From: Ariolimax columbianus
Taxonomy: Eukaryota > Mollusca > Gastropoda > Stylommatophora > Arionidae
Length of the DNA stretch: 64,000 nucleotides
Direction: 5' to 3'
Assembly (NCBI GenBank): GCA_036924085.1
Contig: JAVGWX010000019.1
Coordinates: forward strand, 19,816,293-19,880,292
Shown in pieces: positions 21,875 to 33,525 of the stretch. A model generated the notes under the pieces. The model worked only from the letters and a program-made list of their open reading frames with translations, ran no database searches and was not told where the DNA came from. The position numbers and the translations under genes are program-made. Position 1 is the stretch's first letter, and every line of letters starts with the position of its first letter.

Positions 21875-22598
21875 GACATGTTCTCGGCCTTATGGGTTCA
21901 GCACTTCCTGTTGATTACAGCATCGGATCAATTATGATCCTAAGTCTTTGTTTGTTTGTTTGTTTCTTTCTTTCTGGTGTCCGTCCCAAAGGACATGCTG
22001 GCGTTACGTCCTAGTTTATGTCGGACACATCCTGGGGGACATTTTGAGGACGTCGTTTGTCCTCCCTTTGGGAACCCTATTCGCTTAGCCAGACTACACG
22101 TTCAGCCTGTGTTCAGGGTCGCCGCTTGGAGCGGAATATGGTCTTGTCAGATAAGGTTCGCCTACCCTACCGCTAGCGGCCAGTTATGAGTCGCTGGCTG
22201 CGGTTAACTCATTGGCTACTCCATCTTTTTCCCAATAATGATAATAATAACAATAATACTAATAATAGATTATATTGTTGACTTAATCTACTTTTGCTGA
22301 GTTCTACACTTTCTATGATGTCCCTGTCAAAGTAGGTTAAAGTGGCTTTTATTATATTACGTAGTGTACTGAACAAGGTGGAAGTTGGCCCTCCTTGCTG
22401 TAGTATAAATCTAGAAATGTCACTAGATTCCTCGCTAAGGGCATCACAGAGTCGATACTTACCTCATCAACAAAAAAACCAAAAAAAGTTGCAGTCTTCA
22501 ACGTCTACAGCGCGGGAAACAACGATATAGACCACTGTAACCTTCCAATCAAAGCAAAAACAGAGCTGGTATGAATACGTTGTTGATCATTTGCCTTT
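21875..22598. other. Unrecognised sequence with TTTG and ATA microsatellites
   Basis: (TTTG)n/(TTTC)n near 21945-21975 and ATA/ATAATA near 22237-22265 flank a block (21975-22235) that may be an interspersed element. I found no second copy in the window. Confidence 0.4.
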
Positions 22599-23135
22599 TT
22601 GCATCCATTAGAATGGTCGGGTGCTAGAGTAGCAACTATATCGGCTATAAATAGGGCCCGCTGTGGTAGTGACATAAGTCGCTCGTTACTAAAATGTGGC
22701 CTCTATAGAAGAGACCTAAGACGCTCGCATATCAAGGGTGGCCTCTATAGTAAAGACGTAAGACGATCGTCTATCAAGGGGGGCGTCTATAGTAGAGACG
22801 TAAGATGCTCGTCTATCAAGGGTGGCCTCTATAATAGAGACGGAAGATGCTCGTCTATCGAGGGTGGCCTCTATAGTAGAGACGTAAGATGCTCGTCTAT
22901 CAAGGGTAGCCTCTATAGTAGAGACGTAAGATGCTCGTCTATTGAGGGTGGCGTCTATAGTAGGGACATAAGATGCTCGTCTATCGAGGGTGGTATCTAT
23001 AGTAGAGAAGTAAGATGCTCGTCTATCGAGGATGTCCTCTTTAGATGCACGGCATCCAACCTCTTAAGAAATGCCGCAATGGCAGAAACGCAAGAGGCCG
23101 GCCTCCCAAGGAAGGCCACTATAGCAGAGACGTAA
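22599..23135 (+). repeat. 42-bp minisatellite with open frame
   Basis: About ten copies of a 42-bp unit (ATGCTCGTCTATC, then GAGGGTGGCCTCTATAGTAG) occupy 22680-23045. Because 42 is a multiple of three the frame stays open and could encode a 178-residue product with 14-residue repeats (R-D-V-R-C-S-S-I-K-G-G-L-Y-S). Each unit contains the palindrome CTCTATAGTAGAG. There is no splice, signal-peptide or homology support for a protein. Confidence 0.85.
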
Positions 23136-23154
23136 TATGATGTATGATCTGTAG

Positions 23155-23910
23155 CCATTATCGACCCAAAGCTGATTGCTAGCGTCAGGGCCAGCGACTC
23201 GAAGCTGGTTGCTAGCGTCAGGGCCAGGCTTGGTAGCGAAAGACTGAGGACGTTCAGGGCTTGGTAGCGGGAGATTTAGAACGTTCAGGGCTTGGTAGCG
23301 GGAGATTGAGAACGTTCAGGGCTTGTTAGCGGGAGATTGAGAACGTTCAGGGCTTGGTAGTGGGAGATTGAGAACGTTCAGGGCTTGGTAGCGGGAGATT
23401 GAGAACGTTCAGGGCTTGGTAGCTGGAGATTGAGAACGTTCAGGGCTTGGTAGCGGGAGATTGAGAACGTTCAGGGCTTGGTAGCGGGAGATTGAGAACG
23501 TTCAGGGCTTGGTAGCGGGATATTGAGAACGTTCAGGGCTTGGTAGCGGGAGATTGAGAACGTTCAGGGCTTGGTACCGGGAGATTGAGGACGTCCAGGG
23601 CTTGGTAGCGGGAGATTGAGAACGTTTAGGGCTTGGTAGCGGGAGATTGAGAACGTTCAGGGCTTGATACCGGGAGATTGAGGACGTCCAGGGCTTGGTA
23701 GCGGGAGATTGAGAACGTTCAGGGCTTGGCAGCGGGAGATTGAGAACGTTCAGGGCTTGGTAGCGGGAGATTGAGAACGTTCAGGGCTTGGTACCGGGAG
23801 ATTGAGGACGTCCAGGGCTTGGTAGCGGGAGATTGAGAACGTTCAGGGCTTGGTAGCGGGAGATTGAGAACGTTCAGGGCTTGGTAGTGGGAGATTTAGG
23901 ACGAACGACG
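23155..23910 (+). repeat. 31-bp minisatellite grown from the 3' end of family A (copy A5)
   Basis: 23160-23215 holds two pieces of the family A 5' region (GCTAGCGTCAGGGCCAGCGA). After it come about 22 units of GGGCTTGGTAGCGGGAGATT plus GAGAACGTTCA. The same sequence occurs once at the 3' end of copies A1-A3 (GGTTTGGTAGTGGGAGATTG, GAACGAACGA). Variant units with TACCGGG and GACGTCC recur every few units, a sign of block duplication. Confidence 0.9.
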
Positions 23911-23959
23911 AAGACCAAGAATGAGCTGCTTACATGACAGTTAGTAACCAACAAATGAT

Positions 23960-24464
23960 CAAGACCACATTCCATATCCAAATGGCGGCTCTGGAAACAG
24001 ACTGCAACCATGCAGCATGGCTAAGAGATTAGGGATAGAAAAGGCAAAGCAAACCTGGTCACAAAAAATGCCTTGCTGAAATCGGATGTGTCGCGCCAAA
24101 CAGTGCAGATATCGCATCCTCGTCCGCAGTGTAAACAAAGTCTTAAACGAGTCTTTCAGGACAGAAGAAGAAGAGGAATAAGAAGAAGAAGAAGAAAAAG
24201 AAGAAGAAGAAGAAAAAAAAGGAAGAAAATGAAGAAGAGGAAGAAAAAGAAGAAAAAGAAGAAGAAGAATAAAAAGAAAAAGAAGAAGAAGAAGAAGAAA
24301 TAAGAAGACGAACAAAAAGGGAAGTAGAAGAAGAAGAAGAAGAAAAAAAGAAGAAAAAGAAGCAGAATAAGAAGAAGAAGAAGAAGTAGAAGAAGAAGAA
24401 GAAGAAGAACATGAAGAAGAAGAAGAAGAAGAAGAAGAAGAACATGAAGAAGAAGAAGAACATG

Positions 24465-24496
<32 letters not shown>

Positions 24497-24610
24497 GAAG
24501 AAGAAGAAGAACATGAAGAAGAAGAAGAAGAAAAAGAAGAAGAAGATGAAGAACAACAACAAAAACAAGGAAGAAAAAGAAGAAAAGAAGATGAAGAAGA
24601 AGAAGAATAA
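23960..24610 (+). mobile_element. Diverged family A copy with a 450-bp GAA tail
   Basis: 24020-24130 aligns with the middle of family A (GGCTAAGAGATTAGGGATAG, TGCTGAAATCGGATGTG, TGCAGATATCGC). 24160-24610 is (GAA)n with AAA, CAT and TA interruptions, in the place of the usual GAA tail. Long Lys/Glu, Phe, Leu and Ser frames across it are artefacts. Confidence 0.7.
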
Positions 24611-25285
24611 GTGCAAACGAGATAAGCTGTCGTTGAACTGAACATCGAATGTAAATAATAGAAATGGGGGCTTTATGTTGGCACAAGACAATGACAACAG
24701 CGAACGCCTAGCTCAAATTGTCTGCGTCAGAGACTCAGGAGAACAGCAATGTATATCATTAAAACAACTAAGACAATGTAGCTTAAATGAACACTGTCCT
24801 GTGGAAATATACAAACAATGATGGCAAGAACTAAAGGATACGACACAGCTCAAGTGGCAGTCAGTTTGCTTGGACTACTAGCAAGCAAGAACGAAGCGGA
24901 GATAATATAAAACCAGCAATCACTTTTTATGTTGAAGCTGACGATCAGACTGTTGTAGCTAGATCTAAGTTTCTAGGTTCGAGCATAATCGATTTGGTGT
25001 TATTTGGTTACGCAGGGTGGAAAAAACGGTCCCTGCAGTGAAGGAAATGAGAGGCCCGGTGGAACCGACCAGAAATACCGGTGGATTGATAGCGTCACAC
25101 GCAGGCCGACAGATACAAGACGGCCATCTTGCAGACGTCTGGTTGCATCCTTTATGTCGATATTTCTAAGTTGTGCGATTTGTAGAAGTGTATCATTTTG
25201 AGATAAATGGCGAAAAAACACCAGAGAAGTAACATTATCAAGAAAAATAGTGGTATTCTCCGATAAATTACGTGTTTTTTTTAAT
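24611..25285. other. Unrecognised sequence
   Basis: No identifiable gene or repeat. Confidence 0.35.
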
Positions 25286-25289
25286 CCAC

Positions 25290-25540
25290 TCTATTCTAGT
25301 GGAGGCTGCGTTTCCTACGGGGTGAAACTCGCTCGGTTTTCCTATTCCCAACGTCTCGAGTTCAATTCCCACTTGAGTCCAGTTTGGCAGACACTGGGTT
25401 TGTTTCTCGGGCGAATGCTCCTCCACGTACGGAAAGTAATGGCAACCTACCGTACTGCACACTTGCCAAGAAACTTATAACAGCCAAATAGGTGGCGGTT
25501 GTAAGGAGCTACGTTCTGTAAAAGGACATGCGACTTACTA
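25290..25540 (+). mobile_element. tRNA-like SINE, family G, copy 1
   Basis: It has a B-box-like GAGTTCAATTCCC, followed by a body with GAATGCTCCTCCACGTACGG. A diverged second copy lies at 44540-44690. Its 3' half (GTAATGGCAACCTACC, then CTTGCCAAGAAACTTAT) resembles the 5' leader of the RTE-like LINE read on the minus strand at 53823-53880. Confidence 0.5.
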
Positions 25541-25715
25541 CTACTATAGTAGTGGATCACAACTATTTCCAGAAATTATAGTCATAGAATGCAACGATAT
25601 TTTGCCGTGGCAGCCTACTCTTCACCGTCATATTGACAGCATCTCGCCAGCACACGAGATCTTGGGCTACACTTTCTTCTACTCTCCATGTGTAAGGGAA
25701 AGGAGACTAACGTCT

Positions 25716-26450
25716 GGTCAGGCAGAACATACTGATCGGACATGTTAGTTAGGGTCAGGCAGAACATACTGATCAGACATGTTAGTTAGGGTCAGGCAGA
25801 ACATACTGATCGGACATGTTAGTTAGGGTCAGGCAGAACATACTGATCAGACATGTTAGTTAGGGTCAGGCAGAACATACTGATCGGACATGTTAGTTAG
25901 GGTCAGGCAGAACATACTGATCAGACATGTTAGTTAGGGTCAGGCAGAACATACTGATCGGACATGTTAGTTAGGGTCAGGCAGAACATACTGATCGGAC
26001 ATGTTAGTTAGGGTCAGGCAGAACATACTGATCGGACATGTTAGTTAGGGTCAGGCAGAACATACTGATCGGACATGTTAGTTAGGGTCAGGCAGAACAT
26101 ACTGATCGGACATGTTAGTTAGGGTCAGGCAGAACATACTGATCGGACATGTTAGTTAGGGTCAGGCAGAACATACTGATCGGACATGTTAGTTAGGGTC
26201 AGGCAGAACATACTGATCGGACATGTTAGTTAGGGTCAGGCAGAACATACTGATCGGACATGTTAGTTAGGGTCAGGCAGAACATACTGATCGGACATGT
26301 TAGTTAGGGTCAGGCAGAACATACTAATCAGACATGTTAGTTAGGGTCAGGCAGAACATACTGATCGGACATGTTAGTCAGGGTCAGGCAAAACATACTG
26401 ATCGGATATATTAGGGTCAGGCAAAACATACTGACCAGACATGTTAGCAT
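25716..26450 (+). repeat. 37-bp minisatellite, about 20 copies, from family C
   Basis: The unit is GGTCAGGCAGAACATACTGA followed by TCGGACATGTTAGTTAG. Many copies are identical; early copies alternate CGGAC and CAGAC. The unit and its left flank (GACTAACGTCTGGTCAGGCA) align with the reverse complement of family C at about 43925-43985 and with the 60-bp array at 47818-48085. Confidence 0.9.
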
Positions 26451-26702
26451 TTAATCGTAGTTCCCTCTCACATTTTCTTATCCGTGAATTTTTATGTCCA
26501 CCTCCTAGTCTCTACCCCTGAGGGTTCCATGTGAGAGCCTGCCTGGTTATGTTTGGTGGTGCCTTCTTCAGTGTGTGTTCTATCCAGCTCCATTTACTTC
26601 GTTCAACTTGTTGTTCCAGTAGCTTCAGTTTACTCCTTTCTTTTATGTCTTTATCCCCTCCCCCGTCATGTCCTGCCACTTTATATCCGTTATCATTCGT
26701 AT

Positions 26703-26980
26703 GTTGTGGGGGGGGGGGGGGACCCAGTGGTCTCGAGGTAAGGTGTTCGCCTCGGGTGCTAGAGGTCGCGGGTTCAAATCACGGTGGAGACACCGGGATT
26801 TTTTCACGTGGATCATCCGGTAAAAATTGACCCTGATCTCTGAGTAGCAGACACCCGTGTGCAGTGGCGTGCACGTTTACCTTAGCAATTAGAAATTTAA
26901 AAGAGTAGGCCTAACGGCCGCTACTCGGGCAAAATTCAAGTTCAAAATCTACGCAAATTATTTTAAGGATTCTCGCTTCA
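26703..26980 (+). mobile_element. tRNA-Pro-like SINE, family F
   Basis: After a G run, 26723-26796 resembles a proline tRNA: CAGTGGTCTCGAGG (A box), CCTCGGGTGC (anticodon-loop-like, CGG) and GCGGGTTCAAATC (B box). A body of unknown origin follows, to about 26980. It is single copy in this window. Confidence 0.6.
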
Positions 26981-27169
26981 CAGAGAATATGTCGCAAAAA
27001 AGGGGACTGTGTGGCCATAACAACAGGTCTTGGTTATGTGGTTAGCGGAGCGGCTTAGATGGCGTCTGACAGGTTGCTTGTCTACCTTGTTCTAATTTAC
27101 GCTTCCACCTCCACCAGTCTCAAAAATAGGCGAACGTATATTATAGGGGCTACCAGATGTTGGGATTGA
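26981..27169. other. Unrecognised sequence
   Basis: Nothing supported. Confidence 0.3.
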
Positions 27170-27530
27170 CCTGGCAAGTCACCAGTTGATTTTTACCTGC
27201 CAAAAAAATATGAAATAAAGAATGTCGCACCTCCCCACGACGTCTAACGATATAAGTGGACTGAAGATAGAAAGATCATTCGTAGGCATCTGTTAATGAA
27301 GGACTGGAGTCTTTGTTGTATACCCTTGCTCGTTCTCCATGTTTCAACTCCATACAACAACACCGACTTGATTATGACGAGGAATATTCTATCTTTGGCG
27401 TGAATATTGATTTCTTTTTATCTCCATATGTTTTTTAGTGTCATGAATACCATTCTTGCCTTTCTAGTTCTGGTCTTTACATCTCTATATGTACCTCCTG
27501 ATGTGTATCAAAGCGCGCTGCCTAATTATC
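27170..27530 (-). pseudogene. LINE fragment between RT and C-terminal end
   Basis: The minus strand encodes K-A-R-M-V-F-M-T-L-K-N-I-W, then S-V-L-L-Y-G-V-E-T-W-R-T and I-Q-Q-R-L-Q-S-F-I-N-R-C-L-R. This is the characteristic post-polymerase region of endonuclease-type LINEs. Stops interrupt it and it has no polymerase core. Confidence 0.75.
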
Positions 27531-27967
27531 TGTAGATAAAAACATCCACCTCTTCCACCGCCTCCCTTTAGCAAGAATGGTTCTTTGTTCATTTCAGATC
27601 AAGGTTGAGTAGTTATTTTTTAACTCTGTCAAGTTTCGCTAGCACATGAGGTGAAAGGATAAACCTATACACACGTTACTCGACACTGTATTTTAGCCAC
27701 AACAACCAGTTATGCGACAAGTACAAGCACTAAAAAACAACGTATCACAATTACATCAAATGGTGGATCATACAAGGATGTAACAAGCCAGATAACCTTT
27801 GCTAGATAAAATCATGTTTGGAAGTTAACAGAACAGAACAAAAACTAAACTAAGAATGTAGAACAGCTGTCTACTTTCTGCACTTCTCTGTGAGGAAGGG
27901 TAGCAGATGGATAGGAGGGGTAACAGTACAAATGATGCTCATATTGTGGCCTTTCAACACAAAATGT
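27531..27967. other. Unrecognised sequence
   Basis: No gene or repeat recognised. Confidence 0.35.
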
Positions 27968-28139
27968 CTTCTCCTTTTTCTTCATTCGTTCTTAATCTCC
28001 CACTACCAAGCCCTGAAATTGGTTTTGCAATTAGCAGGATGTTGTCCGGAGAACAGAATGCAATTTGTCGTAGTTTACAGATTGACTGTGATATGTGTAC
28101 CTTTCGGTCCGACACATCCGACTTCAGCATGACATTTTG

Positions 28140-29020
28140 GATACTGGGCTAGCTTTCCGTCTTCGATCCCTTCTCCTTAGCCAGTCTGGGTACCGGGTTA
28201 GCCTTCCTTCTTTGATCCCTTCTCTTTAGCCAGTCTGGGTACCGGGTTAGCTTTCCCTCTTTGATCCCTTCTCCTTAGCCAGTCTGGGTACCAGGTTAGC
28301 TTTCCCTCTTCGATCCTTTCTTCTTAGCCAGTCTGGGTACCAGGTTAGCCTGCCCTCTTCGATCCCTTCTCCATAGCCAGTCTGGGTACCAGATTAGCCT
28401 TCCCTCTTCGATCCCTTCTCCTTAGCCAGTCTGGGTACCAGGTTAGCTTTCACTCTTCGATCCCTTCTCCGTAGCCAGTCTGGTTACCAGGTTAGCTTTC
28501 ACTCTTCGATCCCTTCTCCGTAGCCAGTCTGGGTACCAGGTTAGCTTTCCCTCTTCGATCCCTTCTCCTTAGCCAGTCTGGGTACCCGGTTAGCTTTCAC
28601 TCTTCGATCCCTTCTCCTTAGCCAGTCTGGGTACCAGGTTAGCTTTCACTCTTCGATCCCTTCTCCGTAGCCAGTCTGGTTACCAGGTTAGCTTTCACTC
28701 TTCGATCCCTTCTCCGTAGCCAGTCTGGGTACCAGGTTAGCTTTCCCTCTTCGATCCCTTCTCCTTAGCCAGTCTGGGTACCCGGTTAGCTTTCACTCTT
28801 CGATCCCTTCTCCTTAGCCAGTCTGGGTACCAGCTTAGCTTTCCCTCTTCGATCCCTTCTCCTTAGCCAGTGTTGGTACCAGGTTAGCTTTCCCTCTTTA
28901 ATCCCTTCTCCTTAGCCAGTCTGGGTACCAGGTTAGGTTGGCCTCTTCGATCCCTTCTCCTTAGCCAGTCTGGGTACCAGGTTAGCCTTCCCTCTTCGAT
29001 CCCTTCTCCTTAGCCAGTCT
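28140..29020 (-). repeat. 49-bp minisatellite from the middle of family A
   Basis: About 18 units with plus-strand core TCTTCGATCCCTTCTCCTTA, GCCAGTCTGGGTACC and AGGTTAGC. The same sequence is present once, on the other strand, in copies A1-A3 (GGCTAAGGAGAAGGGATCG). Variants with TCTCCGTAG and TTACC recur in pairs about 196 bp apart. Confidence 0.92.
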
Positions 29021-29094
29021 GTCCGGTTGCAGTCTGTTTTCCAGGATCACTGGGTGGATGTGTAGAAGGCTCTTGACAACTCTGTGTCGCTGGT

Positions 29095-29358
29095 CCTGAC
29101 GCTAGCAGTCAGCTCTGGGTCGCTGGTTTAGACGCTAGCAGTCAGCTATGGGTGGCCGGTCCAGACGCTAGCAGTCAGCTATGGGTCGCTGGTCCAGACG
29201 CTAGCAGTCAGCTTTGGGTTGCTGGTCCAGACGCTAGCAGTCAGCTCTCGGTTGCTGGTCCTGACGCTAGTAGTCAGCTTTGGGTTGCTGGTCCAGACGC
29301 TAGCAGTCAGCTTTGGGTTGCTGGTCCTGACGCTAGCAGTCAACTTTGTGTCGCTGGT
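29095..29358 (-). repeat. 33-bp minisatellite from the 5' part of family A
   Basis: About eight units with GACGCTAGCAGTCAGCTWTG and GGTYGCTGGTCC. In unexpanded family A the unit lies between two TCGCTG motifs exactly 33 bp apart (reverse-complement sense), so the array joint matches a pre-existing direct repeat. Confidence 0.9.
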
Positions 29359-29722
29359 CCAAATGGGAAACTGAACATACCGGCTACACCAAAAACGATG
29401 CCTATTACCAATTGAACAGAAGAGAGCAGGTCGTTGTCTTCAGACTTCGCACTGGCCACAATAGACTGAGGTACCACCTATTCAACAAATTGAAGATAGG
29501 TGGTACCGACGAATGCCAGTGTGGTACCGGGAAAATGACCGCTGAGCATCTGCTGCAGAACTGCCCGACATACGAGGATCAGAGAGAGCAGATGTGGCCA
29601 TCACCAGTGGAACCACAAGACAAGCTCTATGGCGGTGTCGACAGCCTCAGGATGACCGGCCCTTTTTTCGAAAAAATAATGGTTACTGTCTGACTGCGTA
29701 CGACGAAGAAGAAGAAGAAGAA
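29359..29722 (+). mobile_element. I-like LINE, 5'-truncated 3' end, with TSD
   Basis: It starts at AAATGGGAAACTGAACATAC and encodes the last part of the element at 38668-40822, including R-L-R-T-G-H-N-R-L-R-Y-H-L-F-N-K-L, C-x-C-G-T-G-K-M-T-A-E-H-L-L-Q-N-C-P and the natural end, then TGCGTACGAC and (GAA)6. GTGTCGCTGGT (29348-29358) and GTGTCGCTTGT (29723-29733) flank it. It landed in the 33-bp array. At the codon where the 38.8-kb copy has a stop, this copy has CAG. Confidence 0.92.
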
Positions 29723-29733
29723 GTGTCGCTTGT

Positions 29734-30006
29734 TTTTTTAATATTTTTAATATTTTTTTTATTTTTTTGCGTTTGCCTTATTTCTCTAATACCAAAGGCA
29801 GTGTGCGTTGCACTGAAGTATTTATTTTGCGCCTGTCGGCCCAGTGCATCCGACTTCAGCATGCATTTTATGTAAGGATCTGCTTCCTCCTGCATTTTCT
29901 AAGGGTTTGCTTCCCCGGTGTAACCACCAGTGCTGTGGTGGGAATCGAACCCAGCACCTTCGGGTTGTGAGCCGTGCCACTTAACCACTAGGCCACGCCG
30001 TTCCCC
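29734..30006 (-). mobile_element. tRNA-derived SINE, family B, copy 2
   Basis: The minus strand carries the same head (GTGGCCTAGTGGTTAAG, GGGTTCGATTCCC) and body as copy 1. The A-rich tail is at 29735-29765. It abuts the right TSD of the LINE at 29359-29722. Confidence 0.88.
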
Positions 30007-30561
30007 ATTAAAAACTGTAAATCAGGCGAGATGGTCACTGACCAATTTGCCAATCAATGATCTAAGATGTTCTTCGAGATTGCTGCTGTCCTTACAATGC
30101 ATTGTTTAATTCTGAACTCGTCATTCCTATGTCTTTCGTTAAGCATTTTTAAGTATACAAGTATTACGTAACCAATTTCATGTGCATAAAAGACGTTGCA
30201 ATAATGAAACAGACAATCGTGAAGAAAAACAAATAAATTAGTCAGATATTTAAATCTGGAGTTGAAAGTAAGCTACAGAAAATACATTTTCTATAAATGA
30301 TACAAGGAAGACAAGATCGAAGTACTAATATTGATTCTGGGAAGCACAGAAACAAGAAGATGACGAATTCATACAAGAACAGCGGTTTTCAACCTTTCTT
30401 TCTCAGCAACCCGGTCACCATGCAAGAAGGTCATCCTCGCTCTTCACCTCTCCCCTCCCCCACCACACCAAACACCGCTTCAAATGATTCTTTGACTCAT
30501 AAAGTACATCCCAAATACTGTTCATATAATATACAAATCTCTTTATACATACATAAATATG
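30007..30561. other. Unrecognised sequence
   Basis: An open frame of about 90 codons from 30297 has no recognisable features. Confidence 0.35.
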
Positions 30562-30830
30562 AGGACGGCGTGGGCTAGTGGTTAAGTGGTACGGCTCACA
30601 ATCTGAAGGTGCTGGGTTCGATCCCCATCACAGCACCGGCCGTTACCCCGGGGAAGCAAACCCTTAGAAAATGCAAAAGGAAGCAGACCCTTACATAAAA
30701 TGCATGCTGAAGTCGGATGCACTGGGCCGACAGGCGCAAAATAAAAACCACAGTGCAACGCACACAGCCTTGAGGATTAGAGAATTAAGACGAACGCCAA
30801 AAAATATATATATATATATATATATATCTT
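30562..30830 (+). mobile_element. tRNA-derived SINE, family B, copy 3
   Basis: The head GTGGGCTAGTGGTTAAG and GGGTTCGATCCCC, the body with ATGCTGAAGTCGGATGCAC, and the tail running into a (TA)n tract match copies 1, 2 and 4. Confidence 0.9.
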
Positions 30831-31679
<849 letters not shown>

Positions 31680-31680
<1 letters not shown>

Positions 31681-31997
31681 TCAGGGAAACGCTAAAAAGA
31701 ATCCTTGAAAGTGTCTCTGAAAAGCTTCAACATTGATGTCACCTCATGGCAGATTTATCCCCAAAACCATTCTACATGGCGCTCTAAATTCACACAAGCT
31801 GCTCTGATCACAGAGCGAAAATACATCACCGAGGTTCAGAGAAGGCAATCCGTCACAAAGAATAGAACGCACAACTCTTCGCATGTGTGTCCTCGTTCGA
31901 CACAATCTACCATGCCAGGATTGGTCTTTACAGAAGAGATCATATCTCGCAGCACATACATTATGATATCTCCGTCTTTGCCTGCAATGGACAATTA
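31680..31997 (+). mobile_element. Family J interspersed repeat, copy 1
   Basis: It is homologous along its length to 43255-43575: shared GAAGCTTCAACATTGATGTC, GATCACAGAGCGAAAATACA, CTCGCATGTGT and ATATCTCGCAGCACA. It ends in (ATT)n. I cannot assign it to a known family. Confidence 0.65.
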
Positions 31998-32004
31998 TTA
32001 TTAT

Positions 32005-32170
32005 TAATTTCTCCTCTAGGGAAGTTGGCGTAGGCCACATCCTCCTCCTCCGATCTGTGTGCTGGGGGCAGTCCTGAAGTAGATGTACAGCTGTCATGTC
32101 TGCTAGGCCACAGTAACTTAGGCTAGGGGTATCGATCGTGAATTTAGTGTACATGTAGTGCCTCACTCTG
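32005..32170 (-). pseudogene. I-like LINE C-terminal fragment feeding an array
   Basis: The minus strand encodes R-H-Y-M-Y-T-K-F, then C-G-L-A-D-M-T-A-V-H-L-L-Q-D-C-P and M-W-P-T-P, the C-terminal zinc-knuckle-like block of an I-like LINE distinct from the 38.7-kb family. Its upstream sequence is the unit of the array at 32171-33525. Confidence 0.75.
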
Positions 32171-33525
32171 TTGTGGCCATGTCCGAGACGAGGTATGATA
32201 ACCTGGTCTATTATGCGTGATGTTTGGAGACACTTGTTCTAGTACATGTAGCGTCTCATTCTGCTGTGGTCATGTCCGAGACGAGGTATGATAACCTGGT
32301 CTGTTATGCGTGATGTTTGGAGACACTTGTTCTAGTACACGTAGTGTCTCACTCTGTTGTGGTCATGTCCGAAACGAGATATGATAACCTGGTCTATTAT
32401 GCGTGATGTTTGGAGACACTTGTTCTAGTACATGTAGTGTCTCATTCTGCTGTGGTCATGTCCGAGACGAGGTATGATAACCTGGTCTATTATGCGTGAT
32501 ATTTGGAGACACTTGTTCTAGTACACGTAGTGTCTCTGTTGTGGCCATGTCCGAGACGAGGTATGATAACCTGGTCTATTATGCGTGATGTTTGGAGACA
32601 CTTGTTCTAGTACACGTAGTGTCTCATTCTGCTGTGGTCATGTCCGAGACGAGGTATGATAACCTGGTCTATTATGCGTGATGTTTGGAGACACTTGTTC
32701 TAGTACACGTAGCGTCTCACTCTGTTGTGGCCATGTCCGAGACAAGGTATGATAACCTGGTCTATTATGCGTGATGTTTGGAGACACTTGTTCTAGTACA
32801 TGTAGTTTCTCTGTTGTGGTCATGTCCGAGACGAGGTATGATAACCTGGTCTATTATGCGTGATGTTTGGAGACACTTGTTCTAGTACATGTAGTGTCTT
32901 TGCTGTGGCCATGTCCTAGACGTGGTATGATAACCTGGTCTATTATGCGGGATGTTTGGAGACACTTGTTCTAGTACACGTAGTGTCTCTGCTGTGGCCA
33001 TGTCCGAGACGAGGTATGATAACCTGGTCTATTATGCGTGATGTTTGAAGACACTTGTTCTAGTACACGTAGTGTCTCACTCTGCTGTGGCCATGTCCGA
33101 GACAAGGTATGATAACCTGGTCTATTATGCGTGATGTTTGGAGACACCTGTTCTAGTACATGTAGTGTCTCTGCTGTGGTCATGTACGAGACGAGATATG
33201 ATAACCTGGTCTATTATGCGTGATGTTTGGAGACACTTGTTCTAGTACACGTAGTGTCTCACTCTGCTGTGGCCATGTCCGAGACAAGGTATGATATCCT
33301 GGTCTATTATGCGTGATGTTTGGAGACACCTGTTCTAGTACATGTAGTGTCTCTTCTGTGGTCATGTACGAGACGAGGTATGATAACCTGGTCTATTATG
33401 CGTGATGTTTGGAGACACCTGTTCTAGTACATGTAGTGTCTCTTCTGTGGTCATGTACGAGACGAGGTATGATAACCTGGTCTATTATGCGTGATGTTTG
33501 GAGACACTTGTTCTAGTACATGCCT
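32171..33525 (-). repeat. 87-95-bp minisatellite from a LINE 3' coding region
   Basis: About 15 units with ATGATAACCTGGTCTATTAT, GCGTGATGTTTGGAGACAC and TGTGGYCATGTCCGAGACGA. On the minus strand a unit reads D-Q-V-I-I-P-R-L-x-H, then R-M-R-H-Y-M-Y, continuous with the fragment at 32005-32170. Long and short units differ by an internal CATTC-type segment. Confidence 0.9.

Larger units (their letters stand above)
27968..29358 (-). mobile_element. Family A copy A4 with two internal tandem expansions
   Basis: Reading the minus strand from right to left follows family A from its 5' to its 3' part. 29040-29358 is the 5' region with a 33-bp unit amplified, 28140-29035 is the middle with a 49-bp unit amplified, and 27968-28140 is the 3' region ending at CATTCGTTCTTAATCTCC. 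The 5' end is cut by the LINE insertion that begins at 29359. Confidence 0.85.

Noticed and set aside
23216..23905. CRISPR-like direct repeats (31 bp; also the 37-bp array at 25716)
   Set aside because: Units follow head to tail with no spacers, there are no cas genes, and the genome is eukaryotic.
24143..24697. Poly-Ser, poly-Phe and poly-Leu frames (also 48095-48590)
   Set aside because: GAA/TTC microsatellite tails of retroposons.
29152..29415. Protein with 11-residue repeats V-A-G-P-D-A-S-S-Q-L-W
   Set aside because: It is the 33-bp family A array read in frame and running into a LINE end.
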